59,977 bases of DNA from Aestuariivita sp. GTDB lineage: Bacteria > Pseudomonadota > Alphaproteobacteria > Rhodobacterales > Rhodobacteraceae. The notes under the pieces were generated by a model. That model was given only the letters and a program-made list of their open reading frames with translations. It ran no database searches and had not been told where the DNA came from. Shown here one piece after another: positions 53,287 to 59,977 of the stretch; position 1 is the stretch's first letter; each line of letters starts with the position of its first letter. The stretch covers positions 1-59,977 of the forward strand of contig NZ_JAAWWD010000046.1 in the NCBI RefSeq assembly GCF_021404545.1, read 5' to 3'. The position numbers were made by a program, and so were the translations under genes.

Positions 53287-55650
53287 ATGCAAGCGATTGA
53301 CCGCAAATTGCTGCGCGATTTCAAGCGCCTCTGGGCACAGGCGCTGGCCATTGCGCTGGTGCTGGCCTGCGGCGTGACGATCCTGTTGACGTCATTGGGG
53401 ATGTATCAGGCCCTGACCGAGACCCGAGAGGCCTATTACGAACGCAACCGGTTCGCCGATGTCTTTGCGACCGCCAAACGCGCGCCAGAGGGGCTGATGC
53501 GCGAGATTGCCGCGATCGAGGGCGTGATGACCGCCGAGGCACGGATCTCGGGCTCGGCCATTCTGGACCTGCCCGGAAAGCCGCGCACCGCCGTGGGTCG
53601 TGTTCTGTCATTCCCCGACGATGCCCAACCCGTGCTGAACGTGCCCTTGCTGCGCTGGGGGCGGATGCCCGACCCGATGGCCATCGATGAGGTGATCGTC
53701 AACCAGCCCTTCGCCATTGCCAACGGATTTGGACCGGGCGATACGTTCGACGCCAACCTGAACGGTCAGAAGCGCACACTGACCATTGTCGGCGCGGTCC
53801 TATCGCCCGAGTTCATCTATACCGTAAGCCCCGGCGCGATGATGCCCGATGACGCGTATTTCGGGATCATCTGGATGTCCGAACGGGCAGCGGCGGCAGC
53901 CTTTGACATGACCGGGGCGTTCAACGACGTTTCACTGGTGCTGGCTGCCCGAAGTAACGAGGCCGATGTGATCGACCGGCTCGACGATCTGCTCGAACCC
54001 TATGGAGGGCTGGGTGCCTATGGCCGGGAGTTGCACCCGTCCGACAGTTTTCTCGATGCCGAGATCAGCCAGCTCAAGGGCATGGCAGCCGTCTTGCCGC
54101 CGATCTTTTTCGGTATCTCGGCCTTTCTGGTCAGCATGGTCATGGGGCGCATCATCGCACTGGAGCGCAGTGAGATCGGGCTGCTCAAGGCGATTGGATA
54201 TTCCGATGTCGAGGTGTGCCTGCACTATCTGATGCTGGCCGGGCTGATCGCGATGGTGGGCATCGTGGTCGGTTGGGGCTTTGGCACCTGGCTGGCCCAT
54301 GCCATGGCCCTGCAATACACACAGTTCTTCGATTTTCCCTTCATGATCTTCCGCGTCTCCTACTGGGTCTATGCGGCCGCCGGGCTGGCCGCCCTGCTGA
54401 CCACCACGCTGGGGGCGGCGCGCAGCGCGATGCAGGCCGCCAGCCTGCCGCCCGCCATTGCGATGCAGCCGCCGACCCCTCCGCGGTTCAAACGCTCGGC
54501 CGTTGATCGTCTGATGGCGCGTCTGCGGCTGTCGCAGCCAACGATCATGATCCTGCGCAGTCTGCTGCGCTGGCCCGGGCGCAGCCTGCTCACCTCTCTG
54601 GGGCTGTCGTTGGCCGTGGCATCGGTGATCGCGGCGATGTTCATCAGCGATGCGCTGGATGAAATCATCGACACCGCGTTTTTCCAGACCAACCGGCAGG
54701 ACGCGACGCTGCTTTTTTCCGAGGACGTGCCCGAAACAGCGCTTGCGCACGTGCTGACCTTGCCCGGAGTGATGCAGGCCGAAGGCCAGCAGTATCACAC
54801 AGCCATTCTGCGCAATGGCTATCTGTCCAAGCGGGTGTCGATTGATGCGCGGCGTCCGGACACCGGTCTCAGCCGTGTTCTGGATGCCCAGGATCGGGTG
54901 ATCTCGGCGCCTCCGGGCGGCATTCTGCTGTCCGAACGGCTGGCCGGGCAACTTGCCCTGCAAGCCGGAGATCGGGTCGAGGTCGCGTTCCTGTCCGGTC
55001 GGCGCGAAACCCATACTCTGACCGTCACCAGCCTGGTCGAGCAGCATTTCGGGCTGGGGGCTTACATGGATCTTGACTATTTGAACGCGCTTTTCCGTCA
55101 GACCCCACAGATAACGGTCGCGAACGTGATGCTGGACGAGGCCGAACTGGACGCGCTGCACGCCGCCCTCAAAGGACTGCCGCAATTGGCAGGGCTGGTG
55201 CAGATGAACGAAAACCGCGCCGCCTTTCAGGAAACCATTCGCGAGAACATTTTGGTGATGAACACGATCTATATCGTGATCGCTATCCTGATCACCGTTG
55301 GCGTGGCCTATAACGGGGCACGGATCCAGCTGTCAGAGCGCGCCCGGGAGTTGGCCAGCCTGCGCATTCTGGGCTTTGGCCGGGGCGAAGTGTCATATAT
55401 TCTGGTTGGTGAAACCATGCTGCTGACGCTTTTGGCGCAGCCTCTGGGCTGGCTGATCGGTGCGTGGATGGCCGCGGCCATGACACGCGGGTTTTCCAGC
55501 GATCTCTACGCGATCCCGCTGGTACTGAAAGCCGACACTTTTGCGTTGGCCAGCTTGATCGTGCTGACAGCCGCATTCGCATCGGCCATGGTGGTGCGCC
55601 GCCGCCTGGACCGGCTGGATCTCGTCTCTGTCATGAAAACAAGGGAATGA
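53287..55650 (+). CDS. FtsX-like ABC exporter permease
   Basis: A 787-residue inner-membrane protein with an N-terminal helix (AQALAIALVLACGVTILL), a large periplasmic MacB-like domain, three helices around residues 265-375, a second periplasmic domain (about 440-640) and three C-terminal helices. It thus has two FtsX modules. ATG at 53287 is chosen on family appearance (MQAIDRKLLRDF); GTG at 53278, overlapping the ATPase stop, is possible. It overlaps the adaptor gene by 4 bp. Confidence 0.9.
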   Translation: MQAIDRKLLRDFKRLWAQALAIALVLACGVTILLTSLGMYQALTETREAYYERNRFADVFATAKRAPEGLMREIAAIEGVMTAEARISGSAILDLPGKPRTAVGRVLSFPDDAQPVLNVPLLRWGRMPDPMAIDEVIVNQPFAIANGFGPGDTFDANLNGQKRTLTIVGAVLSPEFIYTVSPGAMMPDDAYFGIIWMSERAAAAAFDMTGAFNDVSLVLAARSNEADVIDRLDDLLEPYGGLGAYGRELHPSDSFLDAEISQLKGMAAVLPPIFFGISAFLVSMVMGRIIALERSEIGLLKAIGYSDVEVCLHYLMLAGLIAMVGIVVGWGFGTWLAHAMALQYTQFFDFPFMIFRVSYWVYAAAGLAALLTTTLGAARSAMQAASLPPAIAMQPPTPPRFKRSAVDRLMARLRLSQPTIMILRSLLRWPGRSLLTSLGLSLAVASVIAAMFISDALDEIIDTAFFQTNRQDATLLFSEDVPETALAHVLTLPGVMQAEGQQYHTAILRNGYLSKRVSIDARRPDTGLSRVLDAQDRVISAPPGGILLSERLAGQLALQAGDRVEVAFLSGRRETHTLTVTSLVEQHFGLGAYMDLDYLNALFRQTPQITVANVMLDEAELDALHAALKGLPQLAGLVQMNENRAAFQETIRENILVMNTIYIVIAILITVGVAYNGARIQLSERARELASLRILGFGRGEVSYILVGETMLLTLLAQPLGWLIGAWMAAAMTRGFSSDLYAIPLVLKADTFALASLIVLTAAFASAMVVRRRLDRLDLVSVMKTRE

Positions 55651-56867
55651 TGCCTGTGGCCTACTCTCCCCGCACCCTCATCCTTATCGGCCTAGGCGGC
55701 GCAATCGTCGCTGGGCTTGCCTATGTCAGCTTCCGCGAAGAGCCGGTGGCGGTCGATCTGCACACCGCCCAGCGCGGCACCCTTGAGGTGACAATCAACG
55801 CCGACGGCGAAACCAAGGTGCGCAACCTGTACGAGATCGCCTCGCCGATCACCGGCATGGCGCTGCGCTCTCCGGTGGAGGCCGGCGATCCCGTCGTGGC
55901 GGGCAAGACCGTGGTCGCGATCGTGGAGCCGGTGGCCCCCAGCCTGCTGGACCGGCGCACGCGCATGCAGGCCGAAGGCACGCTGCAAGAGGCACAGGCC
56001 GCGCTCAGCGTGGCCCAGGCCGATCTGACCAAAGCGCTTGAGGACCGCGTGTTTGCCCAAACCCAGTTCAACCGGGTCGAAGCATTGGTTAACCGCGATG
56101 TGGCCTCGCTCACACAGTTGGAAGACGCAACACAGCGCCTTGCCATCGCCAAGGCCACTGTTGAGGCGGCAGAGGCGCGCATCGATATGGCGCTGGGCAC
56201 AATCGACCGCGCCGAAGCCAGCCTGATGACACCCAGCCAGCCCGAGGAATCTCCCACCGGGTGTTGCGTCGAGATTACCGCCCCTGCCGATGGTGTGGTC
56301 CTGTCTGTCGAAACCATCAGCCAGCGCCCCGTGATCTCGGGCGCTCCGCTTCTGAGCGTTGGCGATCCGTCCGATCTGGAACTGGTGGCCGATCTATTGT
56401 CCAGCGATGGGGTGCGCCTTGCCCCCGGGGCGCTGGCCTATGTGGACCGATGGGGCGGCGATGGGATGTTGGAGGCCCGGCTGGATCGGATTGATCCGAC
56501 CGCGCGTACCAAAGTCTCGGCCCTGGGCATCGAGGAACAGCGCGTCGACGCCTATTTCACCCTGACAACACCGGTGGCCGAGCGGCCCGGCCTTGGCGAT
56601 GGCTTTGCGGTTTTTCTGCGGATCGTGGAATGGCGGGCAGAGGATGTCCTGCAAATCCCGGTCAGCGCGCTGTTTCGGCAAGGCGCCGATTGGGCGGTCT
56701 TTGTCGAACAGGACGGTGTCGCGCAACTGCGTCCAATCACGATTGGCCGACGCAGCACACAGATGGCTGTCGTGCTTGACGGGCTGGAGGTCGGAGAACG
56801 GGTAATCATCCATCCCAGCGACTCTGTCCTGCCCGGTGTGGCGGTAGTGGATCGGTCGGTCCTGTAA
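55647..56867 (+). CDS. HlyD/MacA-type periplasmic adaptor
   Basis: A 406-residue membrane fusion protein anchored by one N-terminal helix (TLILIGLGGAIVAGLAYVSF). A barrel-sandwich part starts at EVTINADGETKVRN, a coiled-coil hairpin runs over about residues 110-195 (ARIDMALGTIDRAEASL), and a second lipoyl half has VEITAPADGVVLSVE. No outer-membrane TolC partner is encoded nearby. ATG at 55647 overlaps the permease stop. Confidence 0.9.
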   Translation: MMPVAYSPRTLILIGLGGAIVAGLAYVSFREEPVAVDLHTAQRGTLEVTINADGETKVRNLYEIASPITGMALRSPVEAGDPVVAGKTVVAIVEPVAPSLLDRRTRMQAEGTLQEAQAALSVAQADLTKALEDRVFAQTQFNRVEALVNRDVASLTQLEDATQRLAIAKATVEAAEARIDMALGTIDRAEASLMTPSQPEESPTGCCVEITAPADGVVLSVETISQRPVISGAPLLSVGDPSDLELVADLLSSDGVRLAPGALAYVDRWGGDGMLEARLDRIDPTARTKVSALGIEEQRVDAYFTLTTPVAERPGLGDGFAVFLRIVEWRAEDVLQIPVSALFRQGADWAVFVEQDGVAQLRPITIGRRSTQMAVVLDGLEVGERVIIHPSDSVLPGVAVVDRSVL

Positions 56868-57038
56868 CACGGCGATCCCGGTGCTTGCGAGCTGCCCTGT
56901 GGCTGCCCGGGTAGAGCAGCCAAGCCGGTGGACCCCTCCGTCCCAGCCGACCTTGACCTGGCACCGAGGCATCTGTCGGCAATGGCACCCGAAAGGATCG
57001 GCGCATCGCTCGCCGTATTTGCAGGCAAGGCGACCCTG

Positions 57039-57718
57039 TCACATCAGCTTGTTGCGAATTGCGATGATTGCCGCGTGGTGGCGGTTCGAGGCTGCCAGTT
57101 TGTCGACAGGCTTGTTCAGGTGGTAGTTGACCGTCGCGGCCGACATCGACAGAATCCGCGCGATTTCGATGCTCGTCTTTCCATCCGCGGTCCATTTCAG
57201 GCATTCCAGCTCACGCGGGCTCAAGGAAGGGAGCCGTTCTGTCGCCTGGTCCGCTGCGCTCAGCATCATGGCGCGGTCATCGGCCTGAAACGCGGTCATC
57301 AGAATGCCGTTCCCCTCGGACCGGCTTGCATCGACCAGATCGCAGTCTCGCGAGGCCACAACTGAAAACACTCCCAGATCATCGCTAGGCCCACGCACCG
57401 GGATCGAATAACCTGCCGCGATGCCAAACGCCCGCGCCTCGTAAAAAACGCGCTTCTGCGTCTTCCGATACGGTCTCAGGAACGACTTTTGATCCCAAAA
57501 GAACGGCAGGCGCGATGTTTGGGATGTCACGATCACCGGATCGTAATGCCTATAGCATTTCTCCACATATCGCGCGCGCCAGTCATCGCCTTAATTCGTC
57601 AACAGAAGATTGCCCTGGGCCGATGCGCCGCGCACAAGAAGATAGAAAAAAATGCTCTACCCCCAGGGACTGGCTGCGGGACCGCATGGAGGATTCAAGC
57701 TCATCCAAAGTCTAGCAT
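57039..57718 (-). pseudogene. LuxR-type autoinducer-binding regulator, broken
   Basis: The intact frame 57039-57566 (GTG start) encodes the late part of an autoinducer-binding domain (HYDPVIVTSQTSRLPFFWD) and a complete LuxR helix-turn-helix (LSPRELECLKWTADGKTSIEIA). Upstream, in the same frame, GDDWRARY continues the domain but is cut by TAA at 57591-57593, preceded by YLLVRGASAQGNLLLTN. Beyond a 7-T run (57646-57652) the homology moves to another frame (LDELESSMRSRSQSLGVEHFF). A further one-base shift near the ATG at 57718 is likely. So two probable frameshifts and one nonsense codon. No luxI gene is nearby. Confidence 0.78.
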
Positions 57719-57864
57719 GTCCCGAACTGATGATTTTGGATCGCCATCGCACTTCACGGAAGCGCCCCAATGTGTGTGATCGGCGCATACTGTCAGATTT
57801 TCTAGTAGACAGCGAAATGCCCCGTATGTCCAACTTCGTGCCATTCTTTCGCAATGAAAGGGGC

Positions 57865-58700
57865 ATGAAAATGCAACGCAGAACTCTCCAACTGAGCCTT
57901 GCCGCGGGGCTGATCCTGAGCGCCACCGGCGCCATGACCGAGGTGGGCAAGATCGAGGCGCTGGCGGACTGCGGCGAGATCACGCTGCGCGACAAGACGG
58001 TCGCGATCATCTCGTCCGACAACGCCTATTCCAAGACGATTTCCGAAGGCATGAAGACCTCTTTTTGAGGAGGGCGAGGGACATCGTGGTCGATGAGCTG
58101 GCCCCCTTCGGCGAGGTGGGCGACTGGCGCGCGATCCTGGCCAAGGTGCGTGATGCCAACCCCGATCTGGTGATCAACACCGATTACCTGCCGGGCAATT
58201 CCGCGCTCGTTCTCAACCAGTTTCTGGAGACACCGACCAACTCGCTCGTCTTTCTGCAATACGCCCAACCGGCCCCGGACTTCATCGCCCTGACCGGCGA
58301 TCACTCCACCGGTGTACTTTATGACCTGATCAACGCGCCCCGGGACGGCGACAGCTGGCCGCGCGGCCAGACATTGATGCGCGCCTATGAAGAGCGGTTC
58401 GGCGTGACCTCAGGCGCCTAGGGCGTGGGGCTTTATGAGATGGCGCATTTCTATTTTGAAGCGCTGGAACAGGTGGGCGATCCGACCATGCGCGAAGACG
58501 TGGTCGCGGCCATCGGTCAAATCAGTCGCGATACCGTCGCGGGTCTGCTGGAATTTGACCCCGAAACCCGTGTGGCCCTGCAAAGCAACGAACATATCCC
58601 CGTGTCGTTCTGACAGATCCACGATGGCAACCGCGTGCGGATCGAAGCTGACAAATACGCCAGTGGCGCGTTCATGCTGCCGCCCTGGATGTCCACCTAA
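57865..58700 (+). pseudogene. Branched-chain-type ABC binding protein, decayed
   Basis: A signal peptide (MKMQRRTLQLSLAAGLILSATGA) and DKTVAIISSDNAYSKTISEGM are followed by a frameshift at about 58060. The frame then reads VVDELAPFGEVGDWRAILAKV through ERFGVTSGA. An in-frame TAG (58419-58421) comes before GVGLYEMAHFYFEAL, a TGA (58611-58613) before QIHDGNRV, and it ends PPWMST. Intact proteins of this class have about 400 residues; only about 275 codons remain, so the N-terminal domain has also lost roughly 120 residues. Confidence 0.85.
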
Positions 58701-58713
58701 GAGATCCCCGTCG

Positions 58714-59655
58714 ATGTCGCGCGATCCCATCCTCGTCGTCTCGGAACTGTCCAAAAGCTTTGGCGCGATCAGGGCCGTCGACGCGGTGAGCTTCGAGGTC
58801 GAGCGGGGCGAGATCCTGGGCATTGCCGGGCCGAACGGGTCCGGCAAATCCGCCCTGTTCAATGCGATCACCCGGGTGCCCTTCTCACCCAGCCAGGGTG
58901 TGGTCCTGTTCGACGGGGCGCCGATCCACCGGCTGCCTGCCAACAAAATCGCCAAACGCGGGGTGGCGCGCACCATCCAGCGCGAAAGCGTCTTTGCCGA
59001 GCTTTCGGCCATCGACAATGCGCTGGTCACCATCGAACAGACCAAACGCGCACGCCGCCTTGACCAGAAGGTGGCCCTCGCCGAGCGGGCGCCGGAAATT
59101 GTCGGTTTCCCAGCCACTCTGCATAAATGGAAGGCCGGAACACTACCTGTCTCTCTGCGCAAGCTGGTGATGATCGCAAGCGCCCTGGCGCTCGACCCGC
59201 TGGTGCTGCTTTTGGATGAGCCCGCATCCAGCCTCACGGTCGAGGAGATCGAGCGGATGCGGCTCTTGATCGTGGCGTTGCAGCGCCGGGGCACCACGAT
59301 CCTGCTGGTCGAACATCTGCTGTCGCTGTTGATGGCGGTCTGGGACCGGCTGCTCGTTCTGGATCAGCGCCGGATGATCGCGATGGGCCCGCTTGCCGAT
59401 GTGGTCAAGGACCTGGTCGTGATCGAGACTTATCTAGGGCCGCCGCATGACCGCGCCGCTGTTGGAACTGCGCTAACTCTCGGGCGGGTACGAGCCGATC
59501 GAGGTGTTCAGCGCGATCGATCTGCCGCTGGCGCCGGGCGAATCCATCGGGTTTTTCCGCCCCAACGGGCATGGCAAATCCACGCTGAAGAAAACGAACA
59601 GCGGTGTGCTGTCGCTCTGGGGTCTGTTGAGATTCAGGATTCCCAACTAGCGTGA
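58714..59655 (+). pseudogene. Branched-chain-type ABC ATPase (LivG-like), degenerate end
   Basis: From ATG 58714 the frame gives a LivG-like ATPase: Walker A GPNGSGKSALF, Q-loop RTIQRESVF, Walker B VLLLDEPASSL, H-loop LLVEHLLS. The signature region LPVSLRKLV is poor. After ETYLG (about 59440) the normal stop is missing, and the frame runs out of register through the next gene into the IS, ending at 59655. The two permease genes expected between the binding protein and this ATPase are absent. It might still make a protein, but it has no complete transporter. Confidence 0.72.
59447..59630 (+). pseudogene. LivF-like ATPase fragment cut by IS
   Basis: MTAPLLELR is interrupted by TAA (59474-59476), then LSGGYEPIEVFSAIDLPLAPGESIGFF and a Walker A-like PNGHGKSTL follow. 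Homology ends at about SGVLSLWG where the IS begins. The start overlaps the preceding ATPase, the usual LivG-LivF order. Confidence 0.8.
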
Positions 59656-59977
59656 GTTCTGATTCAACCTTCCAAAAGGGAGGTCTGAATGGAGACGAGC
59701 AGATTTGTTATCCGCGATCATCAATGGGCGAAGATGGAACCGCATTGCCTTGGGCTCAAGGCGCATCCTGGGCGCACTGGCAGTGATCCGCGCCTGTTCA
59801 TGGAAGCGGTGTTCTGGATTGCGCGCACCGGATCGCCGTGGCGCGATGTGCCGCCCGGGTTCGGGAACTGGAATACGACCTATCGCGGGTTCCGGGATTG
59901 GGCAAGAGCAGGGGTTTTCGAACGCATGTTCAGGACATGGCCTGACCAGACCACACAGGGGAGGCCAAAAGCCGCGG
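59631..59977 (+). mobile_element. IS5-family insertion sequence, left end (runs off window)
   Basis: The left terminal repeat includes GATTCAGGATTCC (59631-59643); the exact outer boundary lies in 59618-59631. It resembles the reverse complement of the right end at the window start. The element carries the transposase gene below and interrupts the LivF-like gene. Confidence 0.78.
59689..59977 (+). CDS. IS5-family transposase, N-terminal part
   Basis: The first 96 codons (METSRFVIRDHQWAKMEPH) contain the DUF4096-type N-terminal domain: RLFMEAVFWIARTGSPWRDVPP and FGNWNTTYRGFRDWARAGVFERMF. GGGAGG lies six bases before the ATG. No damage is seen in the part present. The catalytic DDE region would lie beyond the window edge. 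Confidence 0.9.
   Translation, partial: METSRFVIRDHQWAKMEPHCLGLKAHPGRTGSDPRLFMEAVFWIARTGSPWRDVPPGFGNWNTTYRGFRDWARAGVFERMFRTWPDQTTQGRPKAA

Noticed and set aside
57790-57812. Possible lux box or operator (CTGTC-N13-GACAG) beside the broken luxR
   Set aside because: The spacing differs from the usual CTG-N10-CAG, and the alternative CTG-N10-TAG has a mismatch; too weak alone.
58435-58713. N-terminal extension of the LivG-like ATPase frame
   Set aside because: This part lies in the wrong frame of the binding-protein pseudogene; the ATPase begins at ATG 58714.

Overview
The window is high-GC alphaproteobacterial DNA, most likely from a marine Rhodobacterales (Roseobacter-group) bacterium. The evidence is an alphaproteobacterial-type HisRS next to hisZ and short hisG, a DUF1489 gene beside a class II ribonucleotide reductase, several TRAP and ABC uptake systems, and a complete Paracoccus-type sox gene set. 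No rRNA, tRNA, CRISPR array or prophage was seen. Both ends carry parts of IS5-family elements: a 3' remnant at the left, and the 5' end of an apparently intact transposase running off the right. The window may therefore be a contig bounded by IS copies.

Layout. 1-260: IS remnant. 530-3364: nrdJ (class II RNR), divergent from a DUF1489 gene. 3505-11178 (minus): a branched-chain-amino-acid-type ABC importer (two ATPases, two permeases, Tat-exported binding protein) followed by an acyl-CoA synthetase and a TauD-like dioxygenase. 11556-14838 (minus): hisS-hisZ-hisG. 14908-15953: an enoyl-CoA hydratase divergent from slyX. 16079-19582 (minus): dnaE. 19972-29659 (plus): xdhABC fused by overlapping start/stop codons to a BMP-type nucleobase/nucleoside ABC importer, ending in a strong terminator. 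This makes a purine import-and-oxidation operon.

30150-45608 is the sulfur oxidation region. Two metallo-beta-lactamase-fold proteins are on plus. A YeeE/YedE transporter, a DUF302 protein and soxFEDCBAZYX, soxWV are on minus. soxS, soxR and a second YeeE/YedE protein (SoxT-like) are on plus. SoxXA, SoxYZ, SoxB and SoxCD form the periplasmic thiosulfate-oxidising multienzyme system. SoxEF is a flavocytochrome c, SoxV/W/S supply reductant, and SoxR is the ArsR-family repressor. Related AT-rich inverted repeats lie in the soxS-soxV gap, the soxW-soxX gap and, unexpectedly, just ahead of the metallo-hydrolase pair. Two good intrinsic terminators lie inside the soxX-F operon (soxA/soxB and soxE/soxF).

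45703-51710: a LysR regulator divergent from a family III CoA-transferase, an HMG-CoA-lyase-type enzyme and a TRAP transporter, reading as a module for uptake and cleavage of a 3-hydroxy-3-methyl-dicarboxylate-like acid. 51990-56867: a flavodoxin-like protein and a MacAB-like ABC exporter. 57039-59977: a decaying zone with a LuxR-type regulator broken by two probable frameshifts and a stop, an importer operon missing its permeases and carrying several stops, and the invading IS5-family element.

The most interesting signals are the third putative SoxR operator, the terminators partitioning the sox operon, the degenerate metal site of the second metallo-hydrolase, two matching arrays of four palindromes at convergent gene junctions, and a low-GC block inside hisS.
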